Assembly (NCBI GenBank): GCA_021300535.1
Contig: JAJTED010000132.1
Location: 1 to 35,491 of the forward strand
Reading direction: 5' to 3'
DNA from: Planctomycetaceae bacterium
GTDB taxonomy: Bacteria > Planctomycetota > Planctomycetia > Pirellulales > UBA1268
Length of the DNA stretch: 35,491 nt
Shown here: piece by piece, positions 27,632 to 34,480 of the stretch
Layout: every line of letters begins with the position of its first letter
Numbering within the stretch: the first letter of the stretch is position 1
Notes under the pieces: model-generated
The model's input: the letters and a program-made list of their open reading frames with translations, nothing else
The model's database searches: none
Told to the model about the DNA's origin: nothing
Translations under genes and position numbers: made by a program

Positions 27632-28318
27632 TCAGTTCACGCTGGGCCGGCTGGACAGGCTCGCGACCGACTCGCGAACGAGCCGGGCCTGGTCGTCGGC
27701 CCCCAGCTTGTCACGAAGGAACTTGCCGGCGACCTCGACGGCGAGGTGCCCGGCCTTTTCCGCGATCTGCGCCAGGGCGTCGTTCTTGGCGAGTTGAATC
27801 TCGTGCTTGGCGCGGGTGCGCTCATCCTCCGAGGCCTTGCGGGCCTCGGCGACGATCGCCTGCTTGGTGGCCTCCGCGTCACGGCGGGCCTCCTCGAGCA
27901 TGCCGCGGACCTCTTCGGAGGCCTCGGCAAGCCGCCGCTCGTAGGAGGCGAGCATCCGCTTGGCTTCCGCGTTGGCCGCCTGCGTCTCGGCGATCTGCCG
28001 GGCGATCCCTTCCTCACGATTCTCCAGCCCCTGCATGATCGGCTTCCAGGCGAACTTCGTCAGCAGGGCCAGCAGCGTCAGGAACACGACGAACGACCAA
28101 ATCGCCAGGTCCTTCTGGAACCACGCCGGGCTCTCGAAGTCCTTCTGGGAGACGCCCGCCGGGGCGCGGTTGCCGATTTCAGGCGCGTGGCCGTGGCCAT
28201 GGTCCTCGCTGGCCCGGGCGACCGCGGCGGGCAGGAGGATCTCCGGCAGCGGCGCGCCGCCGCAGGCGAGCGCTGCAAGCATGAGGCAGGTGGTGCGGAG
28301 CGTGGTTTGACGGGTCAC
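27632..28318 (-). CDS. atpF: ATP synthase F0 subunit b with N-terminal presequence
   Basis: Peripheral-stalk membrane subunit, 228 aa from the GTG at 28318. GGAG lies eight bases upstream; a longer frame to 28432 has no site and looks non-coding. Residues 1-36 form a basic and hydrophobic presequence ending near VARASED. A short His-rich stretch follows (EDHGHGHAPE, about 37-46). The single membrane span is at about 70-88 (LAIWSFVVFLTLLALLTKF). A long charged coiled coil with the usual EAR-rich pattern makes up the rest. E. coli AtpF, at about 156 aa, has neither the presequence nor the His stretch. Confidence 0.9.
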   Translation of the reverse strand: MTRQTTLRTTCLMLAALACGGAPLPEILLPAAVARASEDHGHGHAPEIGNRAPAGVSQKDFESPAWFQKDLAIWSFVVFLTLLALLTKFAWKPIMQGLENREEGIARQIAETQAANAEAKRMLASYERRLAEASEEVRGMLEEARRDAEATKQAIVAEARKASEDERTRAKHEIQLAKNDALAQIAEKAGHLAVEVAGKFLRDKLGADDQARLVRESVASLSSRPSVN

Positions 28319-28472
28319 GGCGAAACTCCGAAACGTTCGGCTGGTAAGGAAGACTGATTGCGGGCGGAAGACAGGACCGCGTCCCGGGCCCGGAGGCCTG
28401 GGAGCGACTGGCCGACGGGACGGGATGGGCATGCAAACCGCCCACCCCGTCCGTCGGACGAACGGGCAGCGT

Positions 28473-28496
28473 GGCGGGGGTGGTTCACTCCCCGCC
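28473..28496 (-). promoter_or_regulatory. Stem-loop just after atpE
   Basis: GGCGGGG-GTG and CAC-t-CCCCGCC form ten pairs around GTT. It lies 15 bases after the atpE stop in the 193-bp atpE-atpF gap. A 3' hairpin here could stabilise the upstream atpE message, whose product is needed in many copies per complex; that role is inference. The rest of the gap shows no gene. Confidence 0.4.
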
Positions 28497-28511
28497 GCAC
28501 CGCCGCGGAGA

Positions 28512-28829
28512 TCAGGCCTTCTGCGAGCAGATGAACAACGCGTAGAAGGTGAAGCCTTCGATGAGCGCCGCCGCGATGATCATCGCCGTCTGGATGCTGC
28601 CGGCGACCTCGGGCTGCCGCGACATGCCTTCATAGGCGGCCGAGGCGAGTTTGCTGATGCCGTAGGCGGCGCCGATGACCACCAGGCCGACGCTGAACGC
28701 CGAGGTGAGGTCGATGAGCGAGCGACCCGCGGCGGCTTCCTGGGCGCTGGCCATGTCGGCACAGAGGAAAGCCACGGCCAGGGCGGCGACGGTGGTGAGC
28801 ATGCGGGTCGAGAACAGCGAACGGATCAT
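28512..28829 (-). CDS. atpE: ATP synthase F0 subunit c with signal-like leader
   Basis: Rotor-ring proteolipid, 105 aa against the usual 75-85. The mature part has two membrane helices joined by the conserved R71-Q72-P73 loop, and the ion-binding carboxylate is E91 in AALIEGFTFYALFI. Extra residues 1-29 have a basic start, a hydrophobic core (TTVAALAVAFLCA) and an AxA-type cleavage site (MASA-QE), as in a signal peptide. The Gly pattern of helix 1 (VGLVVIGAAYG) is sparser than the usual GxGxGxG. There is no clear sodium signature, so proton coupling is assumed. AAGGAG precedes the ATG at 28829; the upstream TTG is not needed. Confidence 0.92.
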   Translation of the reverse strand: MIRSLFSTRMLTTVAALAVAFLCADMASAQEAAAGRSLIDLTSAFSVGLVVIGAAYGISKLASAAYEGMSRQPEVAGSIQTAMIIAAALIEGFTFYALFICSQKA

Positions 28830-28991
28830 CAATCAAGCTCCTTGAAAAGAGGGACCGGACGGAGAACGAACAGGTTGAGCGTGCGGGTATGGAAAGGGTG
28901 CCGGCTGGCGGCCACGAAGACCATGTTCTAGGGATTTTGCGGCGTCTGTGTAGGGCGGAATCTCCGCGGCGTTGTTTTCGGTGTCGCGGGG

Positions 28992-30035
28992 TCAGTGCTG
29001 GTGAACGGCGGCGCCGATGAACAGGGCCGAGAGGAACGTGAAGATGTAAGCCTGTAAAAACGCCACGAACAACTCGAGCACGCTGAACAGCGTGCAGCTG
29101 ACGACGCTGATCCCCGTGACCGTGGCCCACAGCCCCATCGAGTAGGTCGCGGCCGCCGAGATCAGCCCCATGATGCCCAGCAGCACGAGGTGGCCGGCCA
29201 CCATGTTGGCCAGCAGTCGCACGGCGAGAATGCCGTGCTTGATCAGCAGTCCGGCCATCTCGATGAGGAAGATCAGCGGCTTGAGGATGATCGCCAGCGG
29301 CAGCGGCAGGTCCATCGACGGCACCTGGTTGCCAAAGAAGCCCAGGAAGCCGAACTTCCGCATGCCGGCCACCACGACCGTCAGCAGCGTCACGCCCGCC
29401 AGCGACAATGTGACGGCGAAGGCCGCCGTCGGCGACCCGGCCCAGGGCACCATGCCCAGCAGGTTGCAGCCGAGGACGAAGAAGAAGAGCGTCAGCAGCA
29501 GCGGCACGAAGCGGTCGCCATCGTGCTTCTCCAGCACGGCGTGGGCCGGAGTCCCGTGCCCGTGGCCTGCGTCGTGGCCATGGGCGTCGTCATGGTCATG
29601 GTGGTCATGGTGGTCATGGTGGTCATGGCTGTCGATCGCCGGCCGGGCGATCTGGTCGCGGACGAAGAGGATCATGGCTTCGAGGAGATTCGCCAGCCGC
29701 CCCTTGGCGGGCTCTCCGGTCCGCAGTTTCGCGGCCAGCCGGGAGAACAGCAGCAGGAGGAACGCCGCCAGGACCACCTCCAAGATCATGTACTTCGAGA
29801 TCCCGAAGCCCGACTTCACCGCATACAGGCTTTCGAGTTCGGCGAACGGCTGGGGAATGAGGATTTTGCCGTCCAACGCCTCCCTGAAGACGGCGACGTC
29901 CGTCACCTCCGGATGGCCGTCGCGAAGAAACTTCGGCACGTCGTCGAGCGTTTGCCAGCCATGCCGCCACATCGCCTTCGGGACTTCGAAGAAGTAGCAG
30001 TCCTTGAGGTGGTAGATCGGATTGTGGTCGGACAT
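28992..30035 (-). CDS. atpB: ATP synthase F0 subunit a with His-rich loop
   Basis: Proton-channel subunit, 347 aa. The essential Arg lies in KHGILAVRLLANMVAGHLVLL. Membrane helices include YMILEVVLAAFLLLLFSRL, FVPLLLTLFFFVLGCNLLGMVPW and the C-terminal FLQAYIFTFLSALFIGAAV. Between the first two helices, at about residues 135-165, is a low-complexity DHH-repeat segment (DSHDHHDHHDHHDHDD, then GHGHGT). It is encoded by a short in-frame repeat near 29540-29635. The ATG at 30035 (MSDHNPIYHLKDCYFFE) is the supported start; upstream codons to 30197 are not family-like. The 162-bp gap to atpE is without a gene. Confidence 0.93.
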   Translation of the reverse strand: MSDHNPIYHLKDCYFFEVPKAMWRHGWQTLDDVPKFLRDGHPEVTDVAVFREALDGKILIPQPFAELESLYAVKSGFGISKYMILEVVLAAFLLLLFSRLAAKLRTGEPAKGRLANLLEAMILFVRDQIARPAIDSHDHHDHHDHHDHDDAHGHDAGHGHGTPAHAVLEKHDGDRFVPLLLTLFFFVLGCNLLGMVPWAGSPTAAFAVTLSLAGVTLLTVVVAGMRKFGFLGFFGNQVPSMDLPLPLAIILKPLIFLIEMAGLLIKHGILAVRLLANMVAGHLVLLGIMGLISAAATYSMGLWATVTGISVVSCTLFSVLELFVAFLQAYIFTFLSALFIGAAVHQH

Positions 30036-30123
30036 CGAGTCGCGAATCCTGCAACGAAGGACGGGGCCGCGGACAGTGCGACCCCGCGGGGACGCAGAGT
30101 GTGCGTGACGAGACCGCCAGCCG

Positions 30124-30546
30124 TCAATTCGTGGAACTGGCGCCGCCGTTCCGGCGGCCTGGAGTGTCCATGATGTGCAGGAAAATATCCGTGGCAAGCA
30201 GGACCAGATAAAAAACGAGCATCCACTCCCCCGCCCCGTCCGCCCGCAGGCTGCCGCCTGCCGTTTGGAGCCACCCGAGGGCCACGAGAAGCGGGAAAAT
30301 CCGCAGGCCGACAGCCCCGATGCCCAGGCCGACCGCGCGGGCCGGATTCGCCGGGGCGACCCGGCCGGCCAGCCATCCCCCCAGGCTCGTCACCAGGCAG
30401 ATTCCGGCCGCGAATCCGATCGCCCGGCGGCGCCCGGGGCCGTCGTCACCGATCGCCATCGCGACGGCCACGGCCGTGGCAAGCACGGCGACGAGAATCG
30501 CCACCCCCGCCCAGGTCCAGGATCGACGGTGTCGCGGTGGTCTCAC
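30124..30546 (-). CDS. Small membrane protein of the ATP synthase operon, AtpI position
   Basis: 140 aa with about four hydrophobic segments (WAGVAILVAVLATAVAVAMAI, AIGFAAGICLVTSLGGWLAG, AVGLGIGAVGLRIFPLLVALGWL, MLVFYLVLLATDIFLHIM). Sequence identity to AtpI cannot be claimed, but position between an AtpZ-like gene and atpB, size and topology fit an AtpI-type accessory protein. In other bacteria these help c-ring assembly or cation supply. The GTG start overlaps the atpZ-like stop by four bases (GTGA), so translation is coupled. Confidence 0.75.
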   Translation of the reverse strand: MRPPRHRRSWTWAGVAILVAVLATAVAVAMAIGDDGPGRRRAIGFAAGICLVTSLGGWLAGRVAPANPARAVGLGIGAVGLRIFPLLVALGWLQTAGGSLRADGAGEWMLVFYLVLLATDIFLHIMDTPGRRNGGASSTN

Positions 30547-30758
30547 GATGGCCGCCGCCTTCCAAATTGGACCAGCCAGCCGAGGCCCGCCGCGAATCCG
30601 ACCGCCAGACCGGAGATGCCGAGGAAGGTCGTGCCGAACCGACCGTCGAGCCAGGTGCCGGCCACCGCCGGCAGGAACATCACCAGCCCTACGGCCATGA
30701 TCCGGGCCGCCCAGACCATGGCGTCGCCGATCGGGGATCGCTGCGATGTGCGGACCAT
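30543..30758 (-). CDS. AtpZ/AtpI-family F0F1 ATPase accessory protein
   Basis: 71-aa protein with two membrane helices (AARIMAVGLVMFLPAVAGTWL and FLGISGLAVGFAAGLGWLVQF) joined by DGRFGTT. This WLDxxxGT turn is typical of AtpZ-like proteins at the head of atp operons. It is the first gene of the operon and starts at 30758, 36 bp from the divergent corA start. A promoter inside that gap is expected but no clear -35/-10 pair for the minus strand can be named. Confidence 0.8.
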   Translation of the reverse strand: MVRTSQRSPIGDAMVWAARIMAVGLVMFLPAVAGTWLDGRFGTTFLGISGLAVGFAAGLGWLVQFGRRRPS

Positions 30759-30794
30759 GCCGATAGGATACACCGCCATCCAGCGAGACCGATC

Positions 30795-31886
30795 ATGTCC
30801 AGACGCAAGCACCGCCGCCGCCGTCCCCGCCCGCGCGACCTGGCGGCGTCGATCGCCTCGGCGGCGCGGCACGAGGGACGTCCGACCGTGCTGCGGCTGG
30901 TCGGCTGTGACGGCCAGACGACCCAGGAGGCCATCATCGGCCGGGCCGAGGAGCTCGTCGAAGCCCGCCGTCGTTGGCCCGTGATCTGGGTGGACGTGGA
31001 GGGCTTCGAGGATCTGGCGACGATCCGCGCGATCGGCGAGGTGTTCGAAATCGGCGAGTTCGCGCTCGAGGATGCCGTGACGCCCGACGAGCGGCCGAAG
31101 GTCGAGGTCTTCGGTCACCAGGTGCTGATCGCCGCCCGGACGGCCCGCGACGACGGCGAGGCCATCGTCACCGACCCGGTCGCCATCTTCCTCGGTGACC
31201 GGTATCTGCTCACGTTCCGCGAGCACGGCGTGGGCGATGCCTTCGACGGGGTGCGGCATCGGATCAGGCACGGCCGCACACGGCTCGGCCAGCTCGGCGC
31301 CGACCATCTCTGCGGCCTCCTGCTCGACGCCGTCGTGGACGGCTATTTTCCGGTCCTGGAGCGATTCGGCGACCGGCTCGAGGCCCTCGAGGAGGAGGCG
31401 ATCGAGCGGCCTTCGCGGGAGGCGCTGACGCGGATCCACGACGTTCGCAACGACCTCATGACGCTCCGCCGGGCCCTCTGGCCGACCCGCGACGTGCTGC
31501 ACGCCCTGGGACGCGAGGCCACGGCCTTCGTGGGCGACCACGCCCGGCAGCACTTCCGCGACTCTTACGACCACACGATGGAGCTGCTCGACCTCCTCGA
31601 AAGCTACCGCGAGATCGGCAGCGACCTGCGGGATATCTACCTGGCGAGCCTCAACAACCGCATGAACGACGTGATGAAGGTGCTGACTGTGATCGCCACC
31701 GTATTCATGCCGCTGACGTTCATCACCGGCTACTACGGCATGAACTTCGACACGTCGTCTCCCTGGAACATGCCGCTGCTCAACTTCCGCTACGGCAGCC
31801 TTGTCGCCGGGGCGATGATGGCGGCGACCACGATCGGCATGGTGGTGTTTTTCTGGCGCCGCGGCTGGCTGAAGCGCTGGCACTGA
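30795..31886 (+). CDS. corA: CorA-family magnesium/divalent cation transporter
   Basis: 363-aa pentameric channel-type transporter. A basic N-terminal tail is followed by a large acidic cytoplasmic domain (VDVEGFEDLATIRAIGEVF, FALEDAVTPDERPKVEVF). The long stalk helix comes next, then two membrane helices at the C-terminus. The signature Y-GMN-F is at residues 314-318 in ITGYYGMNF, at the mouth of the pore, and MPLTFITG precedes it. The loop after it (DTSSPWNMPLLNFRYG) is typical in length. The ATG at 30795 avoids overlap with the divergent atp operon. TAGGAT at 30764-30769 is a possible -10 box. Confidence 0.92.
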   Translation: MSRRKHRRRRPRPRDLAASIASAARHEGRPTVLRLVGCDGQTTQEAIIGRAEELVEARRRWPVIWVDVEGFEDLATIRAIGEVFEIGEFALEDAVTPDERPKVEVFGHQVLIAARTARDDGEAIVTDPVAIFLGDRYLLTFREHGVGDAFDGVRHRIRHGRTRLGQLGADHLCGLLLDAVVDGYFPVLERFGDRLEALEEEAIERPSREALTRIHDVRNDLMTLRRALWPTRDVLHALGREATAFVGDHARQHFRDSYDHTMELLDLLESYREIGSDLRDIYLASLNNRMNDVMKVLTVIATVFMPLTFITGYYGMNFDTSSPWNMPLLNFRYGSLVAGAMMAATTIGMVVFFWRRGWLKRWH

Positions 31887-31892
31887 ATGCAC

Positions 31893-31922
31893 GCGAAACA
31901 TCGGCCTCCGGCCGATTTTCGC
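31893..31922 (+). terminator. Bidirectional-type terminator after corA
   Basis: GCGAAA, one bulged C, ATCGGCC, loop TCC, GGCCGAT, TTTCGC form a stem of 13 pairs starting seven bases after the corA stop. The TTTT lies in the 3' arm, as in many intrinsic terminators. Confidence 0.6.
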
Positions 31923-31969
31923 TTGGCCGGCCTCCGCCGGCTCTCGAGGGCGTCGCATCCATGCGACGC
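31918..31969. repeat. REP-like hairpins after corA
   Basis: 31918-31942 matches 21274-21298 at 23 of 25 positions. The two differences are paired stem positions (GCCGGC-CTCC-GCCGGC here, GCGGGC-CTCC-GCCCGC there). A further perfect nine-pair palindrome, GCGTCGCAT-CC-ATGCGACGC, is at 31950-31969. Confidence 0.7.
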
Positions 31970-32001
31970 AGTCCGCGGCGGTGCGGGCGCCTTGGGCGGG
32001 T

Positions 32002-32091
32002 TCCACCCGCTTGCGCAAGCCCCGGCAGATGATCCTCCACCCGCTTGCGCAAGCCCCGGCAGATGATCCTCCACCCGCTTGCGCAAGCCCC
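32002..32091. repeat. 34-bp tandem repeat, two copies plus 22 bp
   Basis: Units start at 32002, 32036 and 32070. Each has TCCACCC, the 12-bp perfect palindrome GCTTGCGCAAGC and then CCCGGCAGATGATCC. The array lies between the corA terminator and the 3' side of tRNA-Gln. No gene is supported in 31887-32124. Confidence 0.9.
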
Positions 32092-32124
32092 TCGGCGCGT
32101 GAGAGATAAAGACGGAGATAAAGA

Positions 32125-32195
32125 CTGGGGAACTAGGATTCGAACCTAGACTAACTGGTTCAGAGCCAGTCGTGCTACCGTTACACCATTCCCCA
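32125..32195 (-). tRNA. tRNA-Gln (anticodon CTG)
   Basis: 71 nt without an encoded CCA. The acceptor stem is TGGGGAA with TTCCCCA and discriminator G. The D-arm contains GTGTAACGGTAGCAC. The anticodon stem-loop ACTGG-CTCTGAA-CCAGT reads CTG for CAG codons. The T-arm is CTAGG-TTCGAAT-CCTAG. A U1-A72 pair at the acceptor end is typical of bacterial tRNA-Gln. Two copies of GAGATAAAGAC (32103-32113 and 32115-32125) lie at its 3' side; on the tRNA strand they give T-rich sequence that may help end the transcript. Confidence 0.96.
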
Positions 32196-32396
32196 AAATC
32201 GGTGTCCCATCGGCCGCAGCGAGGGGGCTTCGGCAGCGGGACCGATTCGGCACGCCGAAACGTCCAGCGGTATGCTGACGCTCCGGGTTTCTCGGAGACT
32301 ACCCACTCCGTCCCGCGTCGGCAATTCCGATTGCCGGGGCAGCCCGCCGGGCCCGCGAAACCTCGCGCCGGCCGAGGTTCGCGATCGAGGCCTTCT

Positions 32397-34142
32397 GTGG
32401 CATTCCTGGAACTGCACGGCGACCGGGGCCGCAAGCGATTCAAGATCGCCGGGGACCGGATCGTCATCGGCCGACACCCCGGCTGCGACATCGTGATCGA
32501 GGAGCCGGCCGTCAGCCGCCAGCACGCCGCCGTCACGCGTGTCGCCGGTCGCCCCTATGTCGAGGATCTTCAGAGCCGCAACGGCACGATGCTCAACGGC
32601 CGCCCGCTCACGGCCCGTCAGCCCCTCGAACACGGAGACGCACTCGACATCTGCGGGCGGCGGATCGTGTTCTCCAGCTCGTCGCGGCCCGCCGTGCGAT
32701 CACCGGCCGACCCGCGGCCCGACTCCGAGGACGTCGTGGATCTCGACATCGCCGCCGGGCAGGCCTCGATGATCCTTTCCCAGATGGACGTGCCGCGGGC
32801 GGCGGCCGACGAACCGCTCGGGCATCACGCCGAGGCCAAGCTCCGGGCCCTGATCGGGCTCAACCGGGCGATCGGCGCCTCGCTGTCGCTGGAGGAAGTG
32901 CTGCCGCGGATGCTCGACGGTCTGCTGGAGGTCTTTCCGCGGGCCGAACGGGGCTTCGTGCTCTTGGTCGATCCGCAGTCGGAGCGGCTCGTCCTCCGGG
33001 CCCGCAAGATCAAGGGCCAGGGCGAGCCGGGGCCGTTGCGGCTGAGCCTCTCGCTCATCGGGCAGGTCGCGGAATCCCGCCGCGCGGTGCTCTCGGCCGA
33101 CGCCGTGTCCGACAGCCGCTTCAGTTCGCACGACAGCGTCGTCGACTGCCGCATCCGCTCGGTGATGTGCGTGCCTGTGGTTGGCGATGACGGAGCGCTG
33201 CTGGGGGTCGTGCAGGTCGACTCGCGGGACGTGCGCAACGGCTTTTCCGCCGCCGACCTCGAGGTCCTCGCCGGCGTGGCCGGTCAGGCGGCCCAGGCGA
33301 TCGAGCAGGCCCGCGCCCACGACGAGCGAATCGCCCGCGAGCAGATCGACCGCGACCTGGCGCTCGCCCACCGCGTGCAGCAGGGGCTGCTCCCCTCCTG
33401 TCCGCCCGCGATCGACGGCTACGCGGTGTTCGACTTCTACGAGGCCGCCCGTCAGGTCGGCGGCGACTTCTTCGCCTACGTGCCCCTGCCGGATGGGCGG
33501 CTGGCGACCGTGCTGGCCGACGTTTCCGGCAAGGGCGTGGCGGCGGCGCTGCTCATGGCGGCCCTCTCGGCCGATATCCGCTATTGCCTGGCCAGCGAGC
33601 CCGACGTCGCCCGGGCCGTGGGGCGGATCAACGACAGTTTCCTCCGCGGCGGCTGGGACGACCGCTTCGCCACGCTCGTGGTCGTGGTGCTCGACCCGCT
33701 GGCCCATCGGGCGACGATCTGCAACGCCGGGCATCTGCCGCCGTATCTCCGCACCCCGACGGGGGGCGTGGCGGCCGTCGGCGCCGATCTCGGCGGGCTG
33801 CCCCTGGGCATGGTCGCCGACCGGGAGTACCGGTCGTGCGAGGTCACGCTCGAGCCGGGCGCCGTGCTCGTGCTCCTCACCGACGGCATCAGCGAGGCGC
33901 TCGATCACGAGCGGCGGTGCTACGGACTGGAGCGGCTCGAGCAGGTCGTGTCCGCCTCCGAGCCGACCGCGGCGGACGTCGGCCGCGATATCCTCGCCGA
34001 CGTGGCGCGGCACGCCGCCGGGCAAGTCCAAAGCGACGATATCTGCATGGTCTGCCTGGGCCGCACGGACGCAGCGGCCGCACAGCCTGCCCAGAAACCC
34101 GCGCCCGCACGCCGAGCCGGCCGCGTGCAGCCCCGCGGGTGA
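32397..34142 (+). CDS. FHA-GAF-SpoIIE-type PP2C phosphatase
   Basis: 581-aa cytoplasmic signalling protein. The FHA domain (about 5-95) shows GRHPGCDIVI, SRQHA and LQSRNGTMLNG, with the phosphothreonine-binding Arg, Ser, His and Asn. The GAF domain (about 145-305) starts LRALIGLNRAIGASLSLEEVL and ends LAGVAGQAAQAIEQA. The SpoIIE/RsbU-like phosphatase (about 320-555) has the metal Asp residues in VGGDFFAY, LADVSGKG and QSDDICMV, plus the TDGISEA motif. A basic Ala/Pro tail ends it. It probably dephosphorylates an anti-sigma-factor antagonist in a partner-switching system, but no such partner is in view. The GTG at 32397 has GAGG six bases upstream; the open frame back to 32172 overlaps the tRNA and is rejected. 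The 201 bp before it contain a weak TATGCT box at 32271. Confidence 0.92.
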   Translation: MAFLELHGDRGRKRFKIAGDRIVIGRHPGCDIVIEEPAVSRQHAAVTRVAGRPYVEDLQSRNGTMLNGRPLTARQPLEHGDALDICGRRIVFSSSSRPAVRSPADPRPDSEDVVDLDIAAGQASMILSQMDVPRAAADEPLGHHAEAKLRALIGLNRAIGASLSLEEVLPRMLDGLLEVFPRAERGFVLLVDPQSERLVLRARKIKGQGEPGPLRLSLSLIGQVAESRRAVLSADAVSDSRFSSHDSVVDCRIRSVMCVPVVGDDGALLGVVQVDSRDVRNGFSAADLEVLAGVAGQAAQAIEQARAHDERIAREQIDRDLALAHRVQQGLLPSCPPAIDGYAVFDFYEAARQVGGDFFAYVPLPDGRLATVLADVSGKGVAAALLMAALSADIRYCLASEPDVARAVGRINDSFLRGGWDDRFATLVVVVLDPLAHRATICNAGHLPPYLRTPTGGVAAVGADLGGLPLGMVADREYRSCEVTLEPGAVLVLLTDGISEALDHERRCYGLERLEQVVSASEPTAADVGRDILADVARHAAGQVQSDDICMVCLGRTDAAAAQPAQKPAPARRAGRVQPRG

Positions 34143-34212
34143 CGGGCCGATACCGGAGTCAGGCGCGTCGGCCGCAGGACAGCGGCCCGGCCGCCGCCCG
34201 GGAGAAACGACG

Positions 34213-34476
34213 ATGAGCTTTTTCCAATGGTTGCGGGAAGGCGTGCGGCAGGCGGTGGTGCTGGGCCTCGCCGATGCCGTGGAGGACGTGGGCACGCGGA
34301 CGAGCACTGACGACTTCGGGCCCGCCCTCGCCCAGTCGCTGCGTGAGCGGCTTTCTGTCCACAAGCCATCGCTCCAGGACGCGACGGTCGTCGAGCAGGC
34401 GTCCCCTGCTCCGGCCAGGCGGCGGCTGGGGCGGTCGCTGGAGTCGCTCAAGGCGCCCGCGGCCAAGGCGGCCTGA
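34213..34476 (+). CDS. Small protein of unknown function
   Basis: 87 aa, not recognised. The start MSFFQWLREGVRQAVVLGLADAVEDVG could form an amphipathic helix. The C-terminal half is basic and Pro/Ala-rich (APARRRLGRSLESLKAPAAKAA). No membrane span or Cys is seen. GGAG at 34201-34204 lies eight bases before the ATG, and the gene is 70 bp after the phosphatase on the same strand. So co-transcription is likely. Its stop is four bases from the end of the convergent kinase gene. Confidence 0.7.
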   Translation: MSFFQWLREGVRQAVVLGLADAVEDVGTRTSTDDFGPALAQSLRERLSVHKPSLQDATVVEQASPAPARRRLGRSLESLKAPAAKAA

Positions 34477-34480
34477 CGCG

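Noticed and set aside
30543-32018. 491-codon minus frame over corA
   Set aside because: Only its last 71 codons (from 30758) are real, as the AtpZ-like gene; the rest is antisense to corA.
32002-32091. CRISPR-like array
   Set aside because: Units are directly adjacent with no unique spacers and no cas genes, so this is a plain tandem repeat.
32172-32396. N-terminal extension of the FHA-GAF-PP2C protein
   Set aside because: The frame is open but overlaps tRNA-Gln; the GTG at 32397 has a well-placed GAGG and starts the FHA domain.
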